Source: Litchfieldia salsa (GTDB lineage: Bacteria > Bacillota > Bacilli > Bacillales > Bacillaceae_L). From it: a DNA stretch of 64,000 bases. The position numbers and the translations under genes were made by a program. Positions 55,038-63,809 of this stretch are shown piece by piece. Position 1 is the stretch's first letter, and each line of letters opens with the position of its first letter. The DNA is taken from contig NZ_FNJU01000010.1 of assembly GCF_900104555.1 (NCBI RefSeq), positions 105,966 to 169,965 on the forward strand, given 5' to 3'. The notes below the pieces were generated by a model. That model was not told where the DNA came from. It saw nothing but the letters and a program-made list of their open reading frames with translations, and did not search any database.

Positions 55038-55438
55038 TATGCTTTGTTACCTTGGACTTGAGGACGTTGTTTACTTAATTGAAGTGCTTCCTTCCAAGTA
55101 TTACGGAAATCTACTACATATCCTTCTACTTCTTTAAGAATTTCTAAATCATTCTTCAAGTTAGCTTCCATGAGACGACGGTTCATATAATCGTACATGC
55201 TCATTAAGTTTTTAGAGATTTCGATATCCATGTTTAAAGTGACCATGAATTCTCTAATGATGTTTTGAGCTTTTTGAATATTTGTATTGCGTTCTTCGAT
55301 GTTATTATCTTCGACAGCTTTACAAGCTAGATTGATAAATTTTAAACAGCCGTTATAGAGCATTAATGTTAATTCACCTGGCGAAGCTGTTGTTGCTGCG
55401 TTTGTTTGGTATTGTTGGTATGGGTTACTGATTGCCAT
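55037..55438 (-). CDS. fliS: Flagellin export chaperone FliS
   Basis: About 133 residues. Four-helix chaperone with MAISNPYQQYQ, the TASPGELTLMLYNGCLKFI motif and a helix with IIREFMVTLNMDIEIS. It binds the flagellin C-terminus before secretion. ATG 55438 has AAGGAG upstream; the GTG at 55450 lies within that site. Between fliD and fliT, as in B. subtilis. Confidence 0.96.
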   Translation of the reverse strand: MAISNPYQQYQTNAATTASPGELTLMLYNGCLKFINLACKAVEDNNIEERNTNIQKAQNIIREFMVTLNMDIEISKNLMSMYDYMNRRLMEANLKNDLEILKEVEGYVVDFRNTWKEALQLSKQRPQVQGNKA

Positions 55439-55459
55439 TTTTGCGTTCACTCCTTACTT

Positions 55460-56950
55460 CTAATAGCTAAACTGCTGCATTAAAAATGCTGATTGATTAT
55501 TTGATTGTTGAATTGCTTTTTCCATTGCTGTGAATTGTCTCCAGTAACGGTCTTCAACTTGAATTAAACGATCCTCAAACCTTGTTATCTGCGAATTTAT
55601 TGAGCTAAGGTTACGACCAATTGAATATTGTTGGTTTGTTGAAAGAGTCTTACCTGCCTTAGCTTCGATGTTAGTCATTGTTTCTTTTATTGTACCTCTA
55701 AGTCTCCGAATAATTCCTTGTGAAGATTCAGTTGTACTGTCATTCATAAATAATTTATAGATAGCTTCTGGATTTTCCTCGATAGCGGCTTTTAGCTTCT
55801 CTTTATCATATTCTAATTTTCCTCTATCTAAATAGTTACGAGATGTTGTAATTCCAAACTCTGCCAGTTGATAGTTTTCTGTAGCAGATACACTTACGCT
55901 ATTATATATAGAGTTTCTCATCTTATTTAACCCTGTGGATAGAATTGAATCTCTTCTCAATAAACCACTCTTAGCTTTTTCTTCCCAAAGGTCAGCTTGC
56001 TTATCGGACATTGCCTCTCTTTCCTCTGAGCTAAGCGGATTATAAGATTTATACCGTTCTTCAGAAGTCTTAGCGTTAATTTTACCTATCACATCATTGT
56101 ATTTATCTATAAATGATACAATATTATCGATTACTGAGTCTGTATCATTTGTAACAGTAATTGTGGCTGAACCTGCACCTTTTAAACTATATGTTACATT
56201 ATTTAAATCGAAAGTATTACTAGAACGCTCTGTTAATATTCCATTTATTGCAAACGTAGCATTTTCTCCAAGAGTTTTAACTGTATTTGTATTTGTACCA
56301 GCATCATAGCCTAATTCTTGTCCTACCTGAGCAGTAAATCCAAGGGAAGTAAAGAAGTCTGCAGTTGCTTGATCATTTATAACAATACTCGCTTGACTAC
56401 CAGTATCATTTTTTGTAATTGACACTTTACCATTTTCATGTATAGCAGAGATTCCATACTCTTTTTTTCCATTTAATTTTTTAATGATATCATCGATTGT
56501 ATCTGTTGATTCAAAAGTTAAAGTCTGCTCTACTGGAGTAGATTGTGACCCATCACCTGCAGTAACAGATAGACTTATTGTGGTTGCTGCTGGAGTTAAG
56601 TCACCTGTTGACATTGTTTTGTCTGATAACCATCTAGCAGAAGTAGCAAGCTTTACATCAGTGAAATTTGTTGTTCCACTACTAGCTGATGCATTTGCAG
56701 TTGCGGTTACAACACTACTATTAGAACTTGTTGCTGCTTTTTGCATAAGATTTTTCGCCATATACACTCCACTAAATATATGGTTATCTAAGTCTTTCAA
56801 TAACGTGTTCATTGAACGGTAATCATCCCGCTGCCATTCAAATACCTGTTTTTTTTGTGTCAGTTTGGTCAACGGAATTCTTTGTGCCTTCATTAAATCT
56901 AGCACAAGTGTATCAATATCCATCCCACTTGCAAGTCCACCAATTCTCAT
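55460..56950 (-). CDS. fliD: Flagellar filament cap protein FliD
   Basis: 496 residues. FliD N-terminal region (MRIGGLASGMDIDTLVLDLM) and FliD C-terminal region (YRWQFTAMEKAIQQSNNQSA-like; QFTAMEKAIQQSNNQSAFL). Variable, Thr/Ser-rich centre (~80-290) is surface-exposed. It caps the filament and promotes flagellin polymerisation. 13 bases downstream of flaG. Intact. Confidence 0.97.
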   Translation of the reverse strand: MRIGGLASGMDIDTLVLDLMKAQRIPLTKLTQKKQVFEWQRDDYRSMNTLLKDLDNHIFSGVYMAKNLMQKAATSSNSSVVTATANASASSGTTNFTDVKLATSARWLSDKTMSTGDLTPAATTISLSVTAGDGSQSTPVEQTLTFESTDTIDDIIKKLNGKKEYGISAIHENGKVSITKNDTGSQASIVINDQATADFFTSLGFTAQVGQELGYDAGTNTNTVKTLGENATFAINGILTERSSNTFDLNNVTYSLKGAGSATITVTNDTDSVIDNIVSFIDKYNDVIGKINAKTSEERYKSYNPLSSEEREAMSDKQADLWEEKAKSGLLRRDSILSTGLNKMRNSIYNSVSVSATENYQLAEFGITTSRNYLDRGKLEYDKEKLKAAIEENPEAIYKLFMNDSTTESSQGIIRRLRGTIKETMTNIEAKAGKTLSTNQQYSIGRNLSSINSQITRFEDRLIQVEDRYWRQFTAMEKAIQQSNNQSAFLMQQFSY

Positions 56951-56963
56951 GATTTAACCACCT

Positions 56964-57320
56964 TTATATCTTCTTATCAAAAATTAAACCTAAAAACTCT
57001 GTCATTGAAGCATATATATCAAGCAATTTCTTTGAGGGTATTTCCCTAATTATTTCGTTTGTTCTACTATCAACAACCGAAACATAATACTCCTTAGATT
57101 TTTCATGCAGCTCAAACTTCACATGGGTTTGAGTAGATTTAAGTAAATTATTTAAACCAGTGATAGCATCAGAAATATCATCTTCCTTAAATGTTCTACT
57201 GCTCTCTTCTGTTTCTGATGGTGTTGCTTCTGATTGTACTGTTTCACCTCTTCTTTGCTGAGTTTGTGAGGTTTCAGTGAAATTTAATACTGTATTGGTA
57301 GGAATTTTATCAATAGACAT
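56964..57320 (-). CDS. flaG: FlaG-family flagellar protein
   Basis: 118 residues, disordered Ser/Thr/Glu-rich N-terminal half (~20-50) and a C-terminal FlaG domain with HVKFELHEKSKEYYVSVVD and REIPSKKLLDIYASM. Homologue of B. subtilis YvyC. First gene of the fliD-fliS-fliT operon, with a sigma-D-like element upstream. Confidence 0.93.
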   Translation of the reverse strand: MSIDKIPTNTVLNFTETSQTQQRRGETVQSEATPSETEESSRTFKEDDISDAITGLNNLLKSTQTHVKFELHEKSKEYYVSVVDSRTNEIIREIPSKKLLDIYASMTEFLGLIFDKKI

Positions 57321-57367
57321 ATATTCACTCTCCCAAGAATGAAAGTTAATAACATTAGATACCTTAT

Positions 57368-57392
57368 ATATCGGTTCGTTTAAAAGTTTTTA
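57368..57392 (-). promoter_or_regulatory. Candidate sigma-D promoter of the flaG operon
   Basis: Minus strand TAAA, 13 bases, ACCGATAT. The -10 element is nearly exact, but the spacing is about two bases shorter than normal for sigma-D, so the -35 choice is uncertain. Confidence 0.5.
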
Positions 57393-57465
57393 AAGGTATT
57401 TTTAGAATTTGTGCGATAATTGTTTGTCGATTAAAAAAACTCCGACAGTAAAATAGTTCTAGAGC

Positions 57466-57496
57466 AAAAAACCTCACTCTTTTGAGTTGAGGTTTT
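57466..57496 (-). terminator. Terminator of the glycosylation operon, overlapping the Maf stop
   Basis: Minus strand AAAAACCTCAACTC, loop, GAGTGAGGTTTTTTG. The stop codon of the Maf gene is inside the stem. Confidence 0.8.
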
Positions 57497-58784
57497 TGTC
57501 GCTATATTCACTTAAACTAATATGATTCCAGCCCTTTATATGAGCTCCTCCCTCAGTACAGTTATATAAAACTGTATCTTGCCTTTTTAATGCACAATAT
57601 CTTTCAAACCATTTCAAATAGATAAATAAATTTCTTGAAGTTGTTACCTGTTCTTTCAAATAGTAATCGTCTATTTTTAGAGACCCAGAAATATCGCTTC
57701 TAACTGCATCCGCATTCGAAGCATGGCTCATATTATTTGTAAACGCTAAGTCTTGCCCAATTAAGGCAATTGCATTAGGTTCCATTTTCATCATTAGATC
57801 AAGTAGACAAGTTGCAACTGAACCTCCAGTATCTACCAATGGTTCACTCCGTTTAAAAGACTGTTCTTCTGACTGGTGGAAGCCCTTTTGCCACACAATG
57901 AACGTTGGTCCATTATACCCCTCCACTACTTTATTATTTGCAGTAGCTAAGTAAAAAAAAGGAATAGAAGAATCTTTGTCATTTATATTCTGTATTTGTT
58001 TTAGATTTTCATTTGACTCAGAAATCATGAAAAAGTCTGGTTTAATTCCTTCCATTATTAACGGATTTAGTGCTGTTCCAACACACCCAATTATTACATC
58101 AGTATTTTTTCGGAGAGCTAACAAAAGTGGAAGCTGTTTAGTAAGTGATGGTCCTGCAGAGACTAAGATCATCGATCTTCCTTTATATTTTCCCAACCAA
58201 GGATTAATACCCTTATCCTTCCTAAGGATATTCTTATTGAAGTTTTCAGTCATTATTTGTTCATGTGCTTTGAATGATCGCTTACTCACTTCGATATTTA
58301 GAAGCATGTCCTTTAATTCTACATATTTGTTAGGAGTTAGATCTAACAGCGGTTTTATAATAACGATCTCACTTCTATCACAAGTTAATTTAGAATTAAA
58401 TTCATGATAATTACTGCCATCTTTTGCTAGATAAAGATATTCAACCTTGGATTCACCATTAAGAGATTCAAAAAAAGGTGATTTATTAAACCAATAATAA
58501 AAATCTTCATTAAGTTCTAATACACAAATCCGTTTTTCAGGATACTTTTCTCTAAGTGCTTTAGTATGATAACCTAGCCCCATGCCAAATAGTAATATGT
58601 TGTCTTTATCCTCGTCGATACTTATACTATTTATCCAACGAGTAATCTCTTTTTCAGGGTCATACTTACTGTAAACGTAACAAGATCCGTTTCCATTTCT
58701 ATTAATAATGAGCGTCGGCAACTTTCTTGTTTCGGAAACTTCCCATGTAATCATGAATGAATTTGCCCAATTTTCGTTAACCAA
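57474..58784 (-). CDS. Maf-type motility accessory factor (DUF115 flagellin glycosyltransferase)
   Basis: 436 residues. N-terminal region with LLFGMGLGYHTKALREKYPE, then a DUF115/6-hydroxymethylpterin-pyrophosphokinase-like domain with ILVSAGPSLTKQLPLL and PDFFMISESNENL, and IALIGQDLAFTNN. Maf proteins transfer nonulosonic acids (pseudaminic or legionaminic) onto flagellin. It is last in the ptm-like cluster, as Maf genes are in Campylobacter. It overlaps the small upstream gene. Flagellin itself is not in the window. Confidence 0.9.
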   Translation of the reverse strand: MVNENWANSFMITWEVSETRKLPTLIINRNGNGSCYVYSKYDPEKEITRWINSISIDEDKDNILLFGMGLGYHTKALREKYPEKRICVLELNEDFYYWFNKSPFFESLNGESKVEYLYLAKDGSNYHEFNSKLTCDRSEIVIIKPLLDLTPNKYVELKDMLLNIEVSKRSFKAHEQIMTENFNKNILRKDKGINPWLGKYKGRSMILVSAGPSLTKQLPLLLALRKNTDVIIGCVGTALNPLIMEGIKPDFFMISESNENLKQIQNINDKDSSIPFFYLATANNKVVEGYNGPTFIVWQKGFHQSEEQSFKRSEPLVDTGGSVATCLLDLMMKMEPNAIALIGQDLAFTNNMSHASNADAVRSDISGSLKIDDYYLKEQVTTSRNLFIYLKWFERYCALKRQDTVLYNCTEGGAHIKGWNHISLSEYSDKNLNSKE

Positions 58785-59101
58785 GTATTCAGAACAGGGG
58801 TTAATTCATATTCGAATAAGTCAGCAGTTAAGACAAAATCTCTTACAGCTAGCGCCTCATTAATTTCCATAAGTATTTTCGAAATTTCCATCGTATCAAT
58901 ATATACCTCACCTTTTAAATCTTGAATTTTGTTTACTGCTTCTATACACCATTCGATCCCTTCAGTAACTGCTACAATAAGGTTTAAAGCCTCCCATTCC
59001 TTGTCCGTTTGTAGTAATTTTGCAATATCGTCTGTTGCATTAATTACCTTCGGTAGATATTCTTTTATTGATGATACTGTTTCATTTATTATTAAGTTCA
59101 T
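58751..59101 (-). CDS. Small helical protein upstream of Maf
   Basis: 116 residues (MNLIINETVSSIKEYLPKVI), all-helical, acidic. ATG 59101 has GGAAG 7 bases before; the open frame reaches 59119. Its 3' end overlaps the Maf gene by 34 bases. Similar proteins are often found next to Maf or flagellar chaperone genes. I do not recognise a named family. Given its position it may assist Maf or flagellin presentation, an inference only. Confidence 0.68.
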   Translation of the reverse strand: MNLIINETVSSIKEYLPKVINATDDIAKLLQTDKEWEALNLIVAVTEGIEWCIEAVNKIQDLKGEVYIDTMEISKILMEINEALAVRDFVLTADLFEYELTPVLNTWLTKIGQIHS

Positions 59102-59141
59102 ATTTTCACTTCCAAACATTTGTATTTGTTTTCCTGTTTAA

Positions 59142-59687
59142 TTATAGTTTCCTTATTAACTTAGCTGGGTTTCCTCCAACTAATTGATAATCCCCAACAT
59201 CCTTTGTGACAATGCTCCCTGCTGCTACAACAGAGTTTCTCCCAACAGTGACTCCAGGTAATATTATGGAGTTTGCTCCTATCCAACTTCCAGACTTGAT
59301 CGTTATTGACTTATCTGGGGAGTGACCTTGGAAGTAGATTGGAATAGTCACATCATCAAATCTATGATTAGAAACATAAATATGAACTCCTGATCCTAAT
59401 AATACATTATCCTCTATACAGATCTGCCCTTTTGGCGTTGCCATTAAAACACTCATAGGCCTGATAACTACATTGTCACCAATTTTTATATTCGAACAAG
59501 TTACTGCATAGGCACCCATTCTAAATTCAGCATTACTACCAAAATGTAAAAACTTCTGCCTACAAATTTTTGTCTGTAGTGTTGGTAGAAAAAAACTAAA
59601 ATGTGTTCCTAACATATCAGGTCCTAGACGATCAGCATTTTTTGACCAATTCCATCTATCTAGAAATTCCTTTACTTTACCAAGCAT
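59142..59687 (-). CDS. Hexapeptide-repeat acyltransferase
   Basis: 181 residues, left-handed beta-helix with repeated [LIV]-G-x-x-x-x hexapeptides (IKIGDNVVIRP, IEDNVLLGSGVHI, IKSGSWIGANSII, VTVGRNSVVAAGSIVTKDV), catalytic His in NHRFDD. The family uses acetyl-CoA or similar. Overlaps ptmA by 11 bases. It may acylate the flagellar sugar; exact substrate unknown. The C-terminus (VGGNPAKLIRKL) is typical of maltose/galactoside-type acetyltransferases. Confidence 0.88.
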   Translation of the reverse strand: MLGKVKEFLDRWNWSKNADRLGPDMLGTHFSFFLPTLQTKICRQKFLHFGSNAEFRMGAYAVTCSNIKIGDNVVIRPMSVLMATPKGQICIEDNVLLGSGVHIYVSNHRFDDVTIPIYFQGHSPDKSITIKSGSWIGANSIILPGVTVGRNSVVAAGSIVTKDVGDYQLVGGNPAKLIRKL

Positions 59688-60501
59688 TTAGCCCACCGTC
59701 CAAGATTATACTCTGACCTGTTACATAACTAGATGCTTCTGAGGCAAGAAATAGTAAGGCTCCTACCATTTCCTCAGGTTGTGACATTCTTCCAAGAGGA
59801 ATACGTTTACTATAGTTTTCGATAAATATTTTATTTTGGCCACTTTCAACCCCTCCAGGTATGATCGTGTTAACGCGAATATTGTCCTCTGCCCAATAAG
59901 TTGCTAAATATTTAGTCAGACCAATCACGCCAGCTTTTGAAGCAGAATAAACAGCAGGAGTATTAATCTGTCTTCCTAAATAATTTGAACCTTCATATAT
60001 TCTTTGGTCAGGTGCCATTTCTCCGTAAATTGAGGACGTCTGAATAATAGATCCACCTTTTTTTTGCTTTTTCATTTCTTTTCCTACATATTTCGCAACC
60101 AGAAACATACCATCAAGGTTTATGGACATAATTTCCTTCCACTGTTCAAGTTGATACTCTTCAAATTCCTGAAAAAAAGCCTCTAAGTTCTTCGACTTAC
60201 CTGCAGCATTATTATGCAAAATATGAATTTCTTTAAAGACTGAAACTACTTGAGAAACCATTTCCTTCACAGACTCCTCTGAAGAGACATCACATTGAAT
60301 AGCAATTGCTTTACTTGCATAATTATTGTTGATGATTTCAGCAACTTCTCTAGCTTTATCAATGTCAATATCGACGACCGCAATATTTGCCCCAGCATCT
60401 GCTAAGCCACAGCAGAAATGTGTACCTAGAATACCCGCACCTCCTGTTACAATTGCTGTTTTACCATCAAGCCTAAACCGATCAAAATAAGAATTCCTCA
60501 T
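59677..60501 (-). CDS. ptmA: Short-chain dehydrogenase (PtmA-like)
   Basis: 274 residues, classical SDR: TGGAGILGTHFC (TGxxxGxG variant), NNAAG, Ser and YxxxK at VYSASKAG, and PGGVESG. In Campylobacter ptmA encodes an SDR in the legionaminic acid pathway and follows ptmB; the same order is seen here. It overlaps the cytidylyltransferase stop by a few bases. The specific reaction is not settled. Confidence 0.85.
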   Translation of the reverse strand: MRNSYFDRFRLDGKTAIVTGGAGILGTHFCCGLADAGANIAVVDIDIDKAREVAEIINNNYASKAIAIQCDVSSEESVKEMVSQVVSVFKEIHILHNNAAGKSKNLEAFFQEFEEYQLEQWKEIMSINLDGMFLVAKYVGKEMKKQKKGGSIIQTSSIYGEMAPDQRIYEGSNYLGRQINTPAVYSASKAGVIGLTKYLATYWAEDNIRVNTIIPGGVESGQNKIFIENYSKRIPLGRMSQPEEMVGALLFLASEASSYVTGQSIILDGGLNAW

Positions 60502-61208
60502 AATAATTCACCTCTTTTCATTGCAAGAAAGGAGACCCATTCAAAGTCAAGCTCCGAATCAACATCAATAGACCTTTCCTCTGGCATTTCGTATAGTATT
60601 GTCTTTGATTGGAATACTGAACTAGAATTAACTAGCGAATCTCGTTTCCATATATAGATAGAAGCGTTCATATCAAAGCATCTTGGTGAATCCTGTCTCC
60701 TTATAATAGCTTGATTAAGCTGTTTTGAAAGACCTACGTAACCGTCTTGACTCATTTCCACCAAGTTGAAATAAGGGTTTCTTCTTGAGGATACACCAGA
60801 GATCAGATTGGTTGCTTCTAAGTTACTTTCGAACATTCTTACTGATTGGACAATATCATCGACAGATCTAAGAGGCGAAGTAGCATCTAAATCGACGATT
60901 ATATCAAATGTTTGATTTATTTCTGCTTCAACAGATTCCAAACAATGTTGAATGACAGGTAATTTCGGAGCTTTATCTGTTGCCAATGCATCTGGCCTTC
61001 TTACAAGAAAATCCACACCATAGTTTTTAGCAATAGTAAGAATTTCGTCACTATCACTACTTACAGCTATTGCATCAAATAAACCACTTGCTTTTGCTTG
61101 TTTAATACTGTGCGCTATTAATGGTTCCCCGAGTAGCGAACGAATATTTTTTTGGTTGACGCCCTTAGACCCGCCTCTTGCACATATTGAACATATTCTC
61201 CTGCTCAT
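60498..61208 (-). CDS. ptmB: Acylneuraminate-type cytidylyltransferase (PtmB/LegF-like)
   Basis: 236 residues. CMP-sugar synthase family: CARGGSKGVNQKNI near the N-terminus (nucleotide loop), the LDATSPLRSVDDI motif (with the metal-binding Asp of IVDLDATSPL), and SVFQSKTILYEMPEERSIDVD. It activates a sialic-acid-like sugar, here probably legionaminic acid, as CMP-sugar. It overlaps ptmF by 44 bases and ptmA by 4. Confidence 0.9.
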   Translation of the reverse strand: MSRRICSICARGGSKGVNQKNIRSLLGEPLIAHSIKQAKASGLFDAIAVSSDSDEILTIAKNYGVDFLVRRPDALATDKAPKLPVIQHCLESVEAEINQTFDIIVDLDATSPLRSVDDIVQSVRMFESNLEATNLISGVSSRRNPYFNLVEMSQDGYVGLSKQLNQAIIRRQDSPRCFDMNASIYIWKRDSLVNSSSVFQSKTILYEMPEERSIDVDSELDFEWVSFLAMKRGELL

Positions 61209-62118
61209 TCTTTATCCACACCTTCTCTGATGAAGAACATTCTGCCATTTCAATCATTTTTATAATCTTTATTCCATTATCATATGAACATAAGAATTCT
61301 GATTCATTATTAAAAACGGCTAAATGTTGTTTAATATAAGTATCGTCACGTCCTACGTCATATTTAATAGTTTCGTCGTTAATCGTTAATTTATTTTTTA
61401 TAAAATCAACTTTATATGTTTCGTTTATCGTATTGATTATTAAAAATCTTTGAGTAATAAGGTCAAGGTAATTCATTGTCAATGATATTGTGGGAGCCTT
61501 TTCAGTGGAATATAATAGTGAAAAGCTGTCATCTGAATTAATCTCTAGATTACTAAATTTCCCCCCAAGGGCAACAAGCTCTTTCCAATCTCCAAATAAA
61601 AATTGAAGATAGTCTAATTCATGACTTAAATCTCTAATCACCCCTCCCCCTTTTGACTGATTCGCTGAGTATGATTTAGAGTAATCCGATTGGGGCCTCC
61701 AATTAGGAAGATATTGTCCGACGTAAGCATTAACAGAGAGAACCTTTTTATTTATTAAACGATGGAATAGATGCTGAAGAATTGGATGAAATCTAAGATT
61801 GTATCCTATATATAAGGATGAAAAAGAAAATGTCCTTTGAGTACTAAATGAAAATATCGGCTTTTCAACTAATAACTTCCTATCATAACCAGTATCTTCT
61901 ATGATTTGTAAGGTGTTCTCATGTTCCACAGTTTCATTTGCGATAACAATATATTCAGGATCCTCTTTCTCAATTGCAGTCCTTATATCTTTGTAAGAAT
62001 GGGAGAGGTTCAATTCTCTCCTAGATACCACAGCAGTTGGGCATCCAAGTGAACTAAGAATTCTTTCATGTCTTTGACCGATAGAACCATAACCAATCAC
62101 TAAACTCTTATAGCTCAT
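61165..62118 (-). CDS. ptmF: Gfo/Idh/MocA-type oxidoreductase (PtmF-like)
   Basis: 317 residues. N-terminal Rossmann fold with VIGYGSIGQRHERIL and IANETVEHENTL, and EKPIFS for the catalytic Lys region, then a C-terminal GFO/IDH/MocA domain (GGVIRDLSHELDYLQF). The neighbouring order ptmE-ptmF-ptmB-ptmA matches Campylobacter jejuni, where PtmF is thought to help form the GDP-sugar precursor. The reaction is uncertain. Confidence 0.85.
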   Translation of the reverse strand: MSYKSLVIGYGSIGQRHERILSSLGCPTAVVSRRELNLSHSYKDIRTAIEKEDPEYIVIANETVEHENTLQIIEDTGYDRKLLVEKPIFSFSTQRTFSFSSLYIGYNLRFHPILQHLFHRLINKKVLSVNAYVGQYLPNWRPQSDYSKSYSANQSKGGGVIRDLSHELDYLQFLFGDWKELVALGGKFSNLEINSDDSFSLLYSTEKAPTISLTMNYLDLITQRFLIINTINETYKVDFIKNKLTINDETIKYDVGRDDTYIKQHLAVFNNESEFLCSYDNGIKIIKMIEMAECSSSEKVWIKNEQENMFNMCKRRV

Positions 62119-63176
62119 CTATTCACACCTTCTGGGAAGTATTCAATAAATTCGCCATTTGCCTTCTCAAAATCAGCCATTCTTCCTATATCCATCCAGT
62201 ATTCTCGAACCGGGAATGCAGAGGTTTCATGATTATTTGAAAGTAAGGTTTTAAATAAATCTGGCATATCAAAGAAAGTGTCAGAAGGTACATACTTCAA
62301 TACTTCATGATTTAAGACATAAATTCCTGCATTAACAAACGTTCGATGAGTAGGTTTTTCTTCAATTGATAATAATTTATGGTTTTCAGTTTCAATGACG
62401 CCGTACGGAATTTGGTATTCGAATTCACGAACACACATAGTCCCAAAAGAGTCCATTTCCTTATGAAAATTAAGAAGTTGCTCATAGTTAATTTTTGTTA
62501 GCAAATCACCATTCATTACAAAAAAAGGAAGTTCTGGTTTTTTTTCTAGTAGAGAAAGAGCTCCAGCTGTTCCTAATCTTTTACTTTCCTCAACATAAGT
62601 TATATTTATTCCCATTGAGCTCCCGTCACCAAAGTACTCTTTAATCACTTCTTTTTTGTAATTTACAGTAATAATAAAGTTATAGAAACCTGCATCCTTA
62701 AATCCATCAATGATTGTTTCTAAAATAGGTTTTCCACCTAGTTTTAACATCGGTTTGGGTGTTTCATTTGTCAAAGGTTGTAACCTTGTTCCTAGTCCCC
62801 CCGCCATTAAAACTACTGGATTACTCTTTTTATATTCTCCTTTATCCTCAATAAAGATAATGTCGATAATTTGCCTTTCTGTATTTACCACAGGTAACTG
62901 TTTTATTTTTTTCGTCCTTAACACCTTACGGTAATAACTGTGTCTTTTCCCTTCAATTTCATACAAGGGAGAAGTATTCATCACTTCGGATATAGAAGTA
63001 TCTAGATTTAGTCCCTTAAGAATACCTCTTCTTATATCTCCATCGGTTACAGTACCTAATAACTGTTTTTTTTCATTAATAACGACTGCGAATTGCAAGG
63101 TAGATTTATCAATAATATCCATTGTGTTAAAAATTGATGTTGATGCTGGTACTAAGATATCCTGCCATTTTTTCAA
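62115..63176 (-). CDS. ptmE: CBS-domain sugar-phosphate nucleotidyltransferase (PtmE-like)
   Basis: 353 residues. Two CBS motifs at the N-terminus (~1-115; LLGTVTDGDIRRGILKGL) and a nucleotidyltransferase domain (~120-350) with VVLMAGGLGTRLQPLTNETP, PMLKLGGKPILE and the metal Asp in FFVMNGDLLTKI. In the legionaminate pathway PtmE is a glucosamine-1-phosphate guanylyltransferase with this same CBS fusion. It overlaps ptmF by 4 bases. Specific nucleotide choice cannot be read directly. Confidence 0.88.
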   Translation of the reverse strand: MKKWQDILVPASTSIFNTMDIIDKSTLQFAVVINEKKQLLGTVTDGDIRRGILKGLNLDTSISEVMNTSPLYEIEGKRHSYYRKVLRTKKIKQLPVVNTERQIIDIIFIEDKGEYKKSNPVVLMAGGLGTRLQPLTNETPKPMLKLGGKPILETIIDGFKDAGFYNFIITVNYKKEVIKEYFGDGSSMGINITYVEESKRLGTAGALSLLEKKPELPFFVMNGDLLTKINYEQLLNFHKEMDSFGTMCVREFEYQIPYGVIETENHKLLSIEEKPTHRTFVNAGIYVLNHEVLKYVPSDTFFDMPDLFKTLLSNNHETSAFPVREYWMDIGRMADFEKANGEFIEYFPEGVNR

Positions 63177-63182
63177 AACCGC

Positions 63183-63809
63183 TTAAACCTCCTTAGCTGG
63201 TACACCATATACTTTACTATTGTCACAAACATCCTTTAGTATGAGTGAGCCTGCCCCAACTATTACATAGCTTCCAACTTTGATGTTTTCGATAACAACT
63301 GTTTTTGCGCCAACATGAGTCACTTCGCCTATAGTCACTCCTCCAGCGAGAGAAGTGCCAGGAGAAATATGACTATGAATACCCACCGAACAGTCATGAT
63401 CAATACTGCATGAAGTGTTTATAATAGTATTATCGGAAATTTTCGCAAAAGCTTGAATGACACTTCCTGCCATGATTTGTGAGCCTTCACCTATATTTGC
63501 ATATGGAGAAATGATTGAGTTTGGATGGATAACCGATGCAAATCTGTAACCAATCTCAGTGAAATAATTATATATTTTGGTCCTATCCTTTAATTTACCT
63601 ACTCCGTTCACAAGTAAAACATCCTCTTTGGAATATCCTTCTATAATCATATCTTCACCTAAATAAGGTAATCCAAATCGGTTCTCTTCTTTCTTAGGTG
63701 CTGTAAATCCAAGGATCTTCTTATTATTTAAGAGTAGACAATCTGTAACTACTCTGGCGTGTCCCCCATTTCCTATTATTATTATTGGAGGATTATTTGG
63801 AGTCTTCAT
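63183..63809 (-). CDS. NeuD/PglD-family sugar O/N-acyltransferase
   Basis: About 208 residues. N-terminal PglD-like Rossmann domain (IIIIGNGGHARVV), then a left-handed beta-helix with hexapeptide repeats (VIHPNSIISPYANIGEGS, HISPGTSLAGGV), catalytic His in NTSCSIDHDC. In sialic-acid-like pathways this protein acetylates an amino sugar (LegH role). Two start ATGs, 63821 and 63809; the latter has AGAGGA within reach and gives MKTPNNPPIIIIGNG. The 5' end overlaps the end of legI. Confidence 0.87.
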   Translation of the reverse strand: MKTPNNPPIIIIGNGGHARVVTDCLLLNNKKILGFTAPKKEENRFGLPYLGEDMIIEGYSKEDVLLVNGVGKLKDRTKIYNYFTEIGYRFASVIHPNSIISPYANIGEGSQIMAGSVIQAFAKISDNTIINTSCSIDHDCSVGIHSHISPGTSLAGGVTIGEVTHVGAKTVVIENIKVGSYVIVGAGSLILKDVCDNSKVYGVPAKEV

